Positions 50,776 to 59,585 of a stretch of DNA of 64,000 nt are shown piece after piece. Every line of letters starts with the position of its first letter. Within the stretch, counting starts at the first letter, position 1. This DNA is from DASRDS01 sp035570055 (GTDB lineage: Bacteria > Gemmatimonadota > Gemmatimonadetes > Gemmatimonadales > Gemmatimonadaceae), in contig DATMLM010000069.1 in assembly GCA_035570055.1 (NCBI GenBank), positions 62,001 through 126,000 of the forward strand, in the 5' to 3' direction. The translations under genes were made by a program, and so were the position numbers. The notes below the pieces were generated by a model, which had not been told where the DNA came from, made no database searches, and saw only the letters and a list, made by a program, of their open reading frames with translations.

Positions 50776-52734
50776 TTGGATCGGCCCGCCACTGAAAATG
50801 CTGGTAATGTCGAATCGCAGCGCCTGTGGCTCTGTGCCGGGTAGGAAGTACTCGGTGTACCGCTGGTCAGGCGGCGTTGTCGAATCGGCGAGCGTGCCGG
50901 TGCGACGGTCCAACTCGGCGGTAATCAACGTCGCCGGCGGTGTCCACGCGCCCGGCTGATGCCCGGCGCCGGCGGCGTAGTACTGAGCCATGAGGTGCGC
51001 CCAGATCGGCGCGGCGAGCGAACCGCCCGCGGCGCCGGCGGCGATCGGGCGCGGATGGTCGAACCCGAGCCACACGCCCGTGACGAGATCCGGCGTCATG
51101 CCGATGAACCATACGTCGGTGTCGTCGTTCGTCGTGCCGGTCTTGCCCGCCGCCGGGAGCGTGGCGCCGATCAGCTTGCGCACGCCCATGGCCGTGCCGC
51201 GATCGATGACATCCCGCATCATGTCCCGCACGATGTAGGCGACGTTCGAGTCGAGCGCGGGCACCGTGGGGCCGCCCTGGCCAGCCCACACGAGGTGACC
51301 GGAGCGGTCGTCGACGTGCAGGATCGTACGCGGCTGGATCGCCGTGCCGCCGTTCGCGAACGGCGCATAGGCCGTGACGAGCTCGATCGGACGGACTTCT
51401 GAGGCGCCGATCGCGGAAGCCGGATACGGGGCGATGGGCGTCGTGATTCCTAAGCGCTGCGCGAGCGCGATGACCGTGTCGATGCCCACGGCGAGTCCTA
51501 ACTGTACGGCTATCGTGTTGCGCGAGCGGGCGAGCGCCTCTCTCAGGGTCAAAGGGCCGAGAAACTGGTGGTCCGAGTCCTCGGGCTTGTAAGTGGTTCC
51601 GTCATCGAGCGGGATCGCTATCGCCGTGTCATAGACGATCGTGTTCGCCGCGATGCTGTCGGCGATGGCGGCGGCGTAGACAACGGGCTTGAATGCCGAT
51701 CCCGGCTGGCGGAGGGCCGAGAGTGCGCGGTCGTACGGAGAGTCTTGATAATCGCGGCCACCGACCAGCGCACGCACCTCGCCAGTTGCGGGGTCGATCG
51801 AGATCAAGAGACCCTGCAAATAGTCTTTCGATGCGCCGCCGTATGTCGGATTCGCATAGCCAGGCCGACCTTCGACTGCCTTTGCGCCATCGCGGACCGC
51901 GGTGATCGCGGCCCGCTGGAGGGTCGCGTCGAGGGTCGTGTACAGTCGATAGCCGCCGCTGTCGACGGGAATGCCCGCGTGCTCGGCGTCCGCGCGAACG
52001 GCATCGACGAAGTACGGAGCCAACCCGTGGACCTCGGGACTCACAATCAACGGATCCCGCTTCGCTCGATCCGCCACCGCGCGGGAGACGAGGTCCTGAT
52101 CCGCCATCAGGCGGAGAACCAGGTCGCGGCGGGCCGTTGCACGGTCCGGGTGGCGGATGGGGTCGTAGTACGGCGGGCTGCGTGGGAGGGCAGCGAGGGT
52201 GGCGGCCTGCGAGAGCGTCAGGTGTGCGGCGTCCGTACCGAAGTAGTGGCGAGCGGCCGCGTCGATCCCGTACCAGCCGTGCCCGAGCTCGATCTGGTTG
52301 AGGTACGCTTCCAGGATCTGCTTTTTCGAGTAGTGGCGCTCCATCTCGCGGGCAGCGTCCTGCTCGCGGAGCTTGCGGTCGATGCTCTTGTCGCGCCGGC
52401 TGACGACGTCGGGGTGCATGTTCCCGACGAGCTGCATGGTAATCGTGCTGCCGCCGCGGGCGTGGCCCTTGAGCGCGTCTTTCAGGACGCCGAAAATGCC
52501 GGCGACATCTACGCCGTCGTGGTGGTAGAATCGGCGATCCTCGACGGCGATGAACGCCTCGGGCACATACGCCGGGAGCGAACCAAGTGGCACGCTCGTA
52601 CGGATTTGGCGCCCCAGCTCGCCAATCACCGTCCCGTCCTTGGCGTAGACCACCGACGACTGCGGTGCGTCGATGATCTGCCAGGGCTGCGACGGGGGTT
52701 GTGCTAGGAGCCAGAGTGCGCAGATCAAGTGCAT
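50773..52734 (-). CDS. Class A penicillin-binding protein (transglycosylase/transpeptidase)
   Basis: A 653-residue bifunctional peptidoglycan synthase. The GT51 domain has EDRRFYHHDG with the catalytic Glu, GGSTITMQLVGN, and the YLNQIELGHGWYGIDAAA motif. The transpeptidase domain has the Ser-x-x-Lys box in PGSAFKPVVYA, SRNTIAV (SxN) and GKTGTTNDDTDVWF (KTG). The N-terminal hydrophobic stretch is unusually short (HLICALWLLAQ) for the usual membrane anchor. ATG 52734 was chosen; the longer ORF upstream is antisense to nadE. It diverges from nadE with a nine-base gap. Confidence 0.94.
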   Translation of the reverse strand: MHLICALWLLAQPPSQPWQIIDAPQSSVVYAKDGTVIGELGRQIRTSVPLGSLPAYVPEAFIAVEDRRFYHHDGVDVAGIFGVLKDALKGHARGGSTITMQLVGNMHPDVVSRRDKSIDRKLREQDAAREMERHYSKKQILEAYLNQIELGHGWYGIDAAARHYFGTDAAHLTLSQAATLAALPRSPPYYDPIRHPDRATARRDLVLRLMADQDLVSRAVADRAKRDPLIVSPEVHGLAPYFVDAVRADAEHAGIPVDSGGYRLYTTLDATLQRAAITAVRDGAKAVEGRPGYANPTYGGASKDYLQGLLISIDPATGEVRALVGGRDYQDSPYDRALSALRQPGSAFKPVVYAAAIADSIAANTIVYDTAIAIPLDDGTTYKPEDSDHQFLGPLTLREALARSRNTIAVQLGLAVGIDTVIALAQRLGITTPIAPYPASAIGASEVRPIELVTAYAPFANGGTAIQPRTILHVDDRSGHLVWAGQGGPTVPALDSNVAYIVRDMMRDVIDRGTAMGVRKLIGATLPAAGKTGTTNDDTDVWFIGMTPDLVTGVWLGFDHPRPIAAGAAGGSLAAPIWAHLMAQYYAAGAGHQPGAWTPPATLITAELDRRTGTLADSTTPPDQRYTEYFLPGTEPQALRFDITSIFSGGPIQ

Positions 52735-52743
52735 ATTTAGAGT

Positions 52744-54519
52744 ATGCCGCCGTATCTCAACGTCGCCATCGGACAGATCTCGCCCCGCAAAGCTGACTAC
52801 GCGCTCAATCTCCAGCAACTTGGGGCGCTGTTCGAGCGCGTCGACCGGATGACGCCGCGCCCGCAAGTCTTGCACCTGCCGGAGACGGCACTCACCGGGT
52901 ACTTCCTCGAAGGTGGCACCGAAGAGGTCGCGCTGACGGCCGGCACCCTCGCCGCCGACCTCCAGCGCATCTACACCGCCGCGGCGTCGGCGTTGCCGTT
53001 GGACGTCGTCCTTGGATTCTACGAGCGGTGGCAAGGCATTCTGTACAACAGCGCGATGTACGTCACGCTGGGTCCCAACGGGCCGACCATTCGCCATGTG
53101 CATCGCAAAACGTTCTTGCCCACGTACGGGCTATTTGATGAGGAGCGATTTGTCGAGCGGGGTCACGATATTCGCGCGTTCGACACCCCATGGGGTCGGG
53201 CGGGAATACTGGTTTGCGAGGACCTCTGGCACGGCCTTCCGGCGACGATCGAGGCGCTCGATGGTGCGCAGATTCTCTTCGTTCCCTCCGCGGCGCCGGC
53301 CCGCGGGATCTGGCCGCGCGACGACGGGGTGCCGGGACCAGCCACGGTGTCGCGATGGGAGCGGCTGGTGCGCGGGACGGCCGAGGAGCATGGCATTTAT
53401 GTCCTCTACACGAACCTCGTCGGCATGGAGGGCGGGAAGGCGTTCATCGGCGACTCGCTCATCGTTGGTCCGGCGGGCGATGTCCGTGCGCGGGCGCCAT
53501 TGTTTCAACCGGCGCTGATCACGCAGACGATCGACCTGGCGGACATCGGCCGCGCGCGGGCCGATACGCCACTGCTCGCGGATCTGCGCACTGCCCTTCC
53601 CTATTTGCGCGATGCATTGACGCGCGTGGGCGGGTCACGGGCGGCCGTGTCATACGATCCAGCGGCAACAGAATCGCAGGGCGACGTGTGTCGGCCCAGC
53701 GGCGGGCCGCCACCACTGGCGATCGATGCGGCGCTCGTCGAGCGGTGGCTCACGACGTTTATACGTGAGGAACTCGGGCGTCGAGGTTTCCAGCGCGCTG
53801 TCGTGGGACTCTCCGGTGGCGTCGACTCGGCGGTCACCGCGTTCTTGGCTGCGAAAGCACTGGGACCCGAGAACGTCATCGGTGTTCGGATGCCGTATCG
53901 CACGTCGAACCCCGAAAGCCTGGAACACGCCGAGCTCGTGATCGACGCGCTGGGCATTGAGTCGAGGACCATCGACATTTCACCCGCTGTCGATGGGTAC
54001 CTTCAGGGCGAGCCCGATGCGGATCCCGCGCGACGCGGGAACGTGATGGCGCGCCAACGCATGATCGTGCTGTTCGATCTCTCCGCGCGATATGATGCGT
54101 TGCCGCTGGGGACCGGCAATAAGACCGAGCGGTTATTCGGCTACTTTACCTGGCACGCTGACGACTCCCCGCCGATCAATCCGCTCGGAGATTTGTTCAA
54201 GACCCAGGTGTGGGCGCTTGCCCGGAACTTGGGGGTGCCGGATGTGATCGTGCACAAGCCGGCGTCGGCCGATCTGATTCGTGGCCAGACGGACGAAGCG
54301 GATTTCGGGATCAGCTATGGCAAGGCCGACGCGATCTTGAATTGGCTGCTCGCGGGCTACTCGCCGGCCGAGCTCACGACGCGGGGGTTTGTCCCTGAGG
54401 AAGTCGACCTCGTGTACAAACGACTCTCGGGCACGCATTGGAAGCGCCGGCTCCCGACGGTCGCGCTGCTCAGTCAGTCCGGGATCGGCGAGAGCTATTT
54501 GCGTCCGGTCGACTATTAG
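52744..54519 (+). CDS. nadE: Glutamine-dependent NAD+ synthetase
   Basis: A 591-residue two-domain enzyme making NAD from deamido-NAD. The N-terminal nitrilase-type glutaminase has the triad Glu47 (LPETALTGY), Lys122 (HRKTFLPTYG) and Cys158 (ILVCEDLWHG). The synthetase domain has the P-loop SGGVDS at 357-362 and GNKTERLFGYFTW. The domain lengths are typical of the form that uses glutamine through an ammonia tunnel. It is divergent from the PBP gene; its 3' end overlaps the convergent marR gene by 50 bases. Confidence 0.97.
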   Translation: MPPYLNVAIGQISPRKADYALNLQQLGALFERVDRMTPRPQVLHLPETALTGYFLEGGTEEVALTAGTLAADLQRIYTAAASALPLDVVLGFYERWQGILYNSAMYVTLGPNGPTIRHVHRKTFLPTYGLFDEERFVERGHDIRAFDTPWGRAGILVCEDLWHGLPATIEALDGAQILFVPSAAPARGIWPRDDGVPGPATVSRWERLVRGTAEEHGIYVLYTNLVGMEGGKAFIGDSLIVGPAGDVRARAPLFQPALITQTIDLADIGRARADTPLLADLRTALPYLRDALTRVGGSRAAVSYDPAATESQGDVCRPSGGPPPLAIDAALVERWLTTFIREELGRRGFQRAVVGLSGGVDSAVTAFLAAKALGPENVIGVRMPYRTSNPESLEHAELVIDALGIESRTIDISPAVDGYLQGEPDADPARRGNVMARQRMIVLFDLSARYDALPLGTGNKTERLFGYFTWHADDSPPINPLGDLFKTQVWALARNLGVPDVIVHKPASADLIRGQTDEADFGISYGKADAILNWLLAGYSPAELTTRGFVPEEVDLVYKRLSGTHWKRRLPTVALLSQSGIGESYLRPVDY

Positions 54520-54949
54520 CCGCTTCGGCGAGCTCGCGGAGTAGCTTCGTCACGGCGCGCTGCCGGCGGCCGCTCAGTCCCGAGGCCGCTTTGCGGATGG
54601 CGCGCACGTGCTTCGGCCGAATGCGCGTGAGGACGCGTACGCCTTTCGCCGTGAGCTCCGCGAACGTCGCCCGCCGGTCGTCGGCGCAACTCTTCCGGCG
54701 AACGAGCCCTTTGCCTTCCAGGCGATCGACCAGAAAGGTCGCGCCGCCGCTGGAGACCGACACGTGGCGCTGGAGCTCACCCAGGAGCATGGGCCCGCGC
54801 TCGTGCAGGACATCGAGTACCGCCAGCTCGGCCAAGCTGAAGCCGTGCCGCGCGGCGTCGGCTGTCGCGTGCGCGGCCATTGCCGCGTAGGCGTCGCCGA
54901 GCGCCGCCCACAAGGTGCTCGCGATGTCGCTCGCCGCTTTGGTCGTCAC
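54470..54949 (-). CDS. MarR-family transcriptional regulator
   Basis: A 159-residue winged-helix regulator: LAELAVLDVLHERGPMLLGEL, HVSVSSGGATFLVDRLEGKGLV (recognition helix region), then DDRRATFAELTAKG (wing). N- and C-terminal helices form the dimer interface. The inducer and target are unknown. Its start overlaps the HIT gene stop by four bases, and its 3' end lies antisense to the end of nadE. It may be co-transcribed with the HIT gene. Confidence 0.92.
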   Translation of the reverse strand: MTTKAASDIASTLWAALGDAYAAMAAHATADAARHGFSLAELAVLDVLHERGPMLLGELQRHVSVSSGGATFLVDRLEGKGLVRRKSCADDRRATFAELTAKGVRVLTRIRPKHVRAIRKAASGLSGRRQRAVTKLLRELAEAANSRPDANSSRRSRTD

Positions 54950-55398
54950 GCGACGCGCACGGGATCGCGGAGCGCCGTCGTGATGCGGGCCGCCATCGCA
55001 TCGAGCAACGTGCGGTCGGGCATGAGCGAGCGGTCGAACGGGAGCGGGATGTCGAACCCGTCGGTGTTCGTCCGCGGGATGAGATGCACGTGGTAGTGGA
55101 AGACGTTCTGTCCCGCGTTCGGGCCGCTATTCACCACGATGTTCATGTCGCGCGCACCCGCCATGCGCCGAATGACCGGCGCGAGGCGCATCGAGACATC
55201 GAACAGATGCATCGCCACGTCGTGGGGGACGTCGACCAAGGTTTCGTAATGGGCTTTAGGGACGACCAATACATGGCCGGGATTGACCGGCTGAATGTCC
55301 ATGAACGCGAGGGCCGTCGCGTCCTCGTAACATATGGACACTTCCGCTGCACCCCGGATGAGGTCGCAGAAGATGCAGTGCGGGCTTGGCTTGGTCAT
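54946..55398 (-). CDS. HIT-family nucleotide hydrolase/transferase
   Basis: A 150-residue histidine-triad protein. H101, H103 and H105 form the HxHxH motif in FHYHVHLIPR, and the C8-x2-C11 pair with a His in KAH50 is the zinc site of HINT/HIT hydrolases. It acts on nucleoside phosphoramidates or diadenosine polyphosphates. The N-terminal CIFCDLIRG is the usual start. It overlaps the marR gene by four bases. It is divergent from the E1 dehydrogenase gene by 72 bases. Confidence 0.95.
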   Translation of the reverse strand: MTKPSPHCIFCDLIRGAAEVSICYEDATALAFMDIQPVNPGHVLVVPKAHYETLVDVPHDVAMHLFDVSMRLAPVIRRMAGARDMNIVVNSGPNAGQNVFHYHVHLIPRTNTDGFDIPLPFDRSLMPDRTLLDAMAARITTALRDPVRVA

Positions 55399-55470
55399 TG
55401 AAATCCCTCACCAATGTTCCTCACATCCCCAGCGCTGTCAAGAAATCCCGGCGTCGGCTATTTTATCGCG

Positions 55471-57573
55471 ATGGCTGCACATACCGACCTTGAAGGCGCG
55501 GTGGCCGGTGGTCTCCGCCGCGACCAACTGATTGCCGCGTATCGCACCATGTATCTGGCGCGGCGCATTGATGATAAAGAGATCCAGCTCAAGGGTCAGA
55601 ACAAGATCTTCTTTCAGATCTCCGGGGCTGGCCACGAAGCCATATTGGTCGCCGCGGGGCTCGCCCTGCGCTCGGGCTCCGACTGGTTCTATACCTACTA
55701 CCGCGACCGGGCGCTCTGCTTGATGCTCGGCGTAACGCCGGCCGACATGCTTTACGAGGCTGTGGGCGCGGCGATCGACCCCGCTTCTGGCGGGCGTCAA
55801 ATGCCGAGCCACTGGGGCGCTAAGGCATATAACATCACATCGTCTTCGTCCCCTACGGGGACTCAGTTTCTCCAGGCGGTCGGTTGCGCTGAGGCGTACC
55901 TCCGGGGAAATGAGCTTGGGAGTACAGATGAAGTCGTGTACGTCTCGACCGGCGACGGGGCGACGAGCGAAGGGGAATTTTGGGAATCGTTGAGTACTGC
56001 GACCAATCTCAAATTGCCCGTCGTGTACCTCGTCGAAGACAACGGGTATGCGATCTCGGTCCCGGTCGAGGTCAATACGCCCGGCGGGTCGATTTCGAAG
56101 TTGGTACGATCGTTTCCGGGTTTGTATGTAGAAGATGTTGACGGCTGCGACGTGATCGCGAGCTATGGGGCCATGTCGCGCGCCGTGCAGTACGCGAGAG
56201 AGCGAAAGGGTCCGGCGCTCGTGCGGGCCACCGTTATCCGGCCGTATTCGCACTCGCTCTCCGACGACGAGAAGCTGTATCGGCCACCGGCCGAGCGCGA
56301 CGCCGATGCGCAACGCGACCCGCTGCGCACGTTCCCGGCGTGGCTCGTTGCCGAAGGGCTGGCCACCGAGGAAGAGTTGGTCGCGATCCGCGAGGCTGCG
56401 GACGCCGAGATTCAGGCGGCGACCGATGATGCGCTCGCGCAGCCGCAGCCCGAGGGCTCGACCGCCTTGTACGCGGTGTACTCGCCGGATGTCGATCCGA
56501 CTGGTGAGCAGTTCGACACCGAGGATGATCCGCAGCTGAGTGGTGAGCCGACGACCATGGTCGATCTGCTCAATGTGTGCTTGCGCGACGAGATGCGGCG
56601 CGATCCGAAGATTTTGGTCTTCGGTGAGGACGTGGCCGATGCATCGCGCGAAGAGGTGTTGGATCAGGTGAAAGGCAAAGGTGGCGTGTTCAAGGTCACC
56701 TGGGGGTTGCAGCGCGAGTTCGGCGCGAACCGCGTGTACAACTCGCCGTTGGCCGAGGCGAACATCGTCGGGCGGGCCATTGGGTTGGCGACGCGCGGGT
56801 TCAAGCCGGTCGTCGAGATTCAGTTCTTCGATTACATCTGGACCGCGTACATGCAGCTCCGCGACGAGCTGGCGACGATGCGGTGGCGGTCGAATAACGC
56901 GTTCAGCGCGCCGGTCGTCGTGCGGGTGACGTACGGCGGCTACATCCGCGGGGCCATCTACCACTCTCAGACGGGTGCGTCGCTCTTTACGCACTGCCCC
57001 GGGCTGCGTGTGGTGTGCCCATCGACGGCCCTCGACGCGAACGGGTTGTTGCGCACGGCCATTCGGTGCGACGATCCCGTGATTTTCCTCGAGCACAAGC
57101 ATCTGTATCGGCAGACGTACAATAAGGGGCGCTCGCCTGGCTCCAACTTCATGATTCCGTTCGGCAAGGCGCGCGTCGTCCGGCCCGGCCGCGACATCAC
57201 AGTCGTCACCTACGGTGCCACGGTACAACGTGCCATCGTCGCGGCGAATGATGTTGCGGATAGGGGAGACAAGTCCATCGACGTCGAGATTATCGATTTA
57301 CGCACGCTGTCGCCTTGGGATCGCGAGGCGGTGTTCGCATCCGTGAAGAAGACCTCGCGCGTCATCGTCGCATACGAAGATTCGATCTCGTGGGGATATG
57401 GCGCGGAGATCTCGGCGGCGATCGCCGATGAGTGCTTTGCGTGGCTCGACGCGCCGGTCAGGCGGGTGGCGTCACTCGATGCTTTTGTCGGGTATGCGCC
57501 GCGCCTCGAGGATGCGACGCTCCCGCAAGTATCTGACTTTGTTCGCGCCTACGAGGAGCTGGCGGCGTTCTAA
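55471..57573 (+). CDS. Fused E1 alpha/beta 2-oxoacid dehydrogenase
   Basis: A 700-residue thiamine-diphosphate enzyme fusing the alpha and beta subunits of a pyruvate or branched-chain 2-oxoacid dehydrogenase E1. Residues 1-345 are the alpha half, with the TPP motif GDG (161-163) to Asn191 in STGDGATSEGEF and VEDNGYAISVP. From about residue 365 the beta half begins (TTMVDLLNVCLRDEM), with the conserved EANIVGRAIGLA and YEDSISWGYGAEI. Substrate choice between pyruvate and branched chains cannot be read here. ATG 55471 was chosen as it begins the helix AAHTDLEG, and is upstream of the alpha domain. Confidence 0.93.
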   Translation: MAAHTDLEGAVAGGLRRDQLIAAYRTMYLARRIDDKEIQLKGQNKIFFQISGAGHEAILVAAGLALRSGSDWFYTYYRDRALCLMLGVTPADMLYEAVGAAIDPASGGRQMPSHWGAKAYNITSSSSPTGTQFLQAVGCAEAYLRGNELGSTDEVVYVSTGDGATSEGEFWESLSTATNLKLPVVYLVEDNGYAISVPVEVNTPGGSISKLVRSFPGLYVEDVDGCDVIASYGAMSRAVQYARERKGPALVRATVIRPYSHSLSDDEKLYRPPAERDADAQRDPLRTFPAWLVAEGLATEEELVAIREAADAEIQAATDDALAQPQPEGSTALYAVYSPDVDPTGEQFDTEDDPQLSGEPTTMVDLLNVCLRDEMRRDPKILVFGEDVADASREEVLDQVKGKGGVFKVTWGLQREFGANRVYNSPLAEANIVGRAIGLATRGFKPVVEIQFFDYIWTAYMQLRDELATMRWRSNNAFSAPVVVRVTYGGYIRGAIYHSQTGASLFTHCPGLRVVCPSTALDANGLLRTAIRCDDPVIFLEHKHLYRQTYNKGRSPGSNFMIPFGKARVVRPGRDITVVTYGATVQRAIVAANDVADRGDKSIDVEIIDLRTLSPWDREAVFASVKKTSRVIVAYEDSISWGYGAEISAAIADECFAWLDAPVRRVASLDAFVGYAPRLEDATLPQVSDFVRAYEELAAF

Positions 57574-57704
57574 CGACCTGGGTCGGGTTCCATGTCGTCG
57601 TATTAGCCGCCCTCGGCCTGGACCTGATCTTCGGCGGCAAGGGCGGACGCCGAGGGGCGGCAATATGGACGGCCGTCTGGGTTGCGCTTGCCCTGGCGTT
57701 CGCC

Positions 57705-58370
57705 GTGTGGGTCCGGCAGACCATGGGCAACGCGGCGGCCGTGGCGTTCATCACGTGCTATCTGATCGAGTTCTCCCTCTCGGCGGATAACATCGTGGTC
57801 ATGCTGTACATCTTCACGTCGCGGCACGTGTCCGAGCCCGATCAGCATCGCATGCTGCTGTGGGGTGTGCTCGGCGCGGTCGTCATGCGCGCCGCGTTCA
57901 TTCTGGCTGGGACGACGTTGCTCGCGCGCCTCGAGTGGGTCTCCTACGTGTTCGCCGCGCTCCTCGTGTGGGCTGGCATCCGATTGGCTATTGGCAAGCC
58001 GCACCGGCCGCCCGCGAAGACGATGACTGGCGTGTCGGCATTCCTTGCGACGCTGCTCATGGTCGAGACGGCGGACGTGGTGTTCGCCATCGATTCCGTG
58101 CCGGCGGCTTTCGCGGTCACGCGGGACCCGTTTCTTATTTACACCGCGAATATTTTGGCGGTGATCGGACTCCGATCACTGTATGCGCTCGTGGCGTCGT
58201 CGATCAGCCGGATCACGTATCTCGACCGTGGGCTCGCGGCCATTCTCATCTTCGTCGCCGTCGGCCTCGTGGTGCCCATGCCACCCGCCGTGACCCTCGG
58301 CGTGGTCCTGGGTATCCTCGGCCTGACCATCGCGCTGTCGGCGCTTAAGTTGCGGCGCCCCGATGTCTGA
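57705..58370 (+). CDS. TerC-family integral membrane protein
   Basis: A 221-residue membrane protein with about seven hydrophobic helices. The TerC signature is seen in YLIEFSLSADNIVVMLYIF, then VETADVVFAIDSVPAAFAV with the conserved Asp residues likely involved in metal transport or sensing (Alx/TerC group). GTG 57705 is the first canonical start, but the frame is open from 57537, and sequence from 57573 (TWVGFHVVVLAALGLDLIFG) reads like the family's first helix. There the in-frame codon overlapping the upstream TAA is ACG rather than ATG. The true start is therefore probably about 44 residues upstream. Confidence 0.85.
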   Translation: MWVRQTMGNAAAVAFITCYLIEFSLSADNIVVMLYIFTSRHVSEPDQHRMLLWGVLGAVVMRAAFILAGTTLLARLEWVSYVFAALLVWAGIRLAIGKPHRPPAKTMTGVSAFLATLLMVETADVVFAIDSVPAAFAVTRDPFLIYTANILAVIGLRSLYALVASSISRITYLDRGLAAILIFVAVGLVVPMPPAVTLGVVLGILGLTIALSALKLRRPDV

Positions 58371-58677
58371 CCCACTCACTCCACGGGGATTCCTGCGTGA
58401 GGCAGCCCGGCGACTGCTGGATGTCGCCGAGCGGGTCACGCCCCCGCCGGAAGACCTTCCGTTCGTTCCACCGCGTCTCACCTTTCCTCAACCCATCATG
58501 TCCCGTCCACGCGACCGCGTACTCAACAATCTCGACGAGATGTACCGCGAGGCCTTCGACCGCGCGAAGATCAGCGGCGATCAGAATCAGATGACGACCT
58601 TGGACTTTGCGTATCGGAGAGAGCAGCTCTACTTCGAGATTCTGCTCGACATCAGGGATGCGATGGAGCGTCGCTAG
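58363..58677 (+). CDS. Small protein of unknown function
   Basis: A 104-residue protein with a proline-rich centre (VTPPPEDLPFVPPRLTFPQP) and a charged helical C-terminus (DEMYREAFDRAKISGDQNQM, then FAYRREQLYFEILLDIRDAM). It starts inside the end of the TerC gene with an eight-base overlap, and its 3' end overlaps the convergent ferredoxin gene by 26 bases. No family is recognised and no signal peptide is visible. It probably belongs to the TerC operon. Confidence 0.68.
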   Translation: MSDPLTPRGFLREAARRLLDVAERVTPPPEDLPFVPPRLTFPQPIMSRPRDRVLNNLDEMYREAFDRAKISGDQNQMTTLDFAYRREQLYFEILLDIRDAMERR

Positions 58678-59002
58678 CCTGTTCCATCCGATGAAACACG
58701 GCATCCTCGACGATGCGCCCGTGCTTCAAGTGCTCGACGACGATGCGCTCGAGGAGCGCGGGGGTCACGTGCGCGTACCAGATGCCTTCGGGGTACACCA
58801 CCACGATCGGACCACCCGCGCAGACGCCGAGGCATGGCGTTTCGCCACGCTTGACCCGCGTGGGCCCGAACAAGAGACCCTCTCGCTCCAGCAGCTTCGC
58901 CAGTTCGGCATAGATCGCGCGGCCTTTTCGATCCGGCGAACAAAACCCGCCCGTGCAGACGAGCACGTGGCGGGTGTAGGGATACAGAATTGGCTCGGGC
59001 AC
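58652..59002 (-). CDS. Thioredoxin-like [2Fe-2S] ferredoxin
   Basis: A 116-residue protein with four cysteines at C16, C21, C57 and C61 in the pattern VCTGGFC then CLGVC, as in the thioredoxin-like [2Fe-2S] ferredoxins related to NuoE. The strand-helix order (HVLVC, ELAKLLE, PIVVVYPEGIWYAHV) supports this. It may donate electrons or store a cluster. It converges on the small gene at 58363 and diverges from the membrane protein gene by 31 bases. Confidence 0.88.
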   Translation of the reverse strand: MPEPILYPYTRHVLVCTGGFCSPDRKGRAIYAELAKLLEREGLLFGPTRVKRGETPCLGVCAGGPIVVVYPEGIWYAHVTPALLERIVVEHLKHGRIVEDAVFHRMEQASDAPSHP

Positions 59003-59033
59003 AAACGGAACTTAACCGAGCGCGGAGGCGACC

Positions 59034-59585
59034 GTGGGTGACAGCACACCAGCCAAAGAGACCCGAATTGTCATACTCGGCTTCATCGGCCTCGCCGTTC
59101 TGATCGTGGGGTATTGCGGAGTCAAAGCGGTGCAGTTCGGGCGCACGGCATATGGCCTCGCGCGCCGCGAAGGCGCCTCCCTCAAGAGCCGAATGGACAC
59201 CACGTTCCACGTGCAAGACGGATCGGCGGTGTATCTGGACAACACCTCCATCGCACCCATCGCCAAGGTGGTCCTCATACACGGCGACACCGGGTTGACG
59301 TCACAAAACACGGGCGCCGTCGAAAGCACGATGGTGGCCGCCCTCCGCCACGAGATGGTGATGTACACTGCCGGTGTTCCGACCGATTCCGCGGCGGCGG
59401 CGCGGGTCGCGGCCATGCGACCGGTATATGGCCTGATGCACGGGCGGTACGATGGCGCCGACCCAGTGCGCGTCGATATCACGTCGGGGGTGTTCCCCGC
59501 GGTGGGCAAGTTGCCCGACGGGATGCTCATGATCCAGCGGCGCCGGGAGGGGATCCCGCTGTACCTGACCCCCACACCGCACTGA
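59034..59585 (+). CDS. Membrane-anchored protein of unknown function
   Basis: A 183-residue protein from GTG 59034. One transmembrane helix near residues 12-32 (IVILGFIGLAVLIVGYCGV) is followed by an exported part of short strands (FHVQDGSAVYLDNTSIAPIA, VDITSGVFPAVGKLPDGML). No family is recognised. Its 3' end overlaps the convergent sedolisin gene by 59 bases. Single-span topology and strand content suggest a small envelope domain. Confidence 0.7.
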   Translation: MGDSTPAKETRIVILGFIGLAVLIVGYCGVKAVQFGRTAYGLARREGASLKSRMDTTFHVQDGSAVYLDNTSIAPIAKVVLIHGDTGLTSQNTGAVESTMVAALRHEMVMYTAGVPTDSAAAARVAAMRPVYGLMHGRYDGADPVRVDITSGVFPAVGKLPDGMLMIQRRREGIPLYLTPTPH

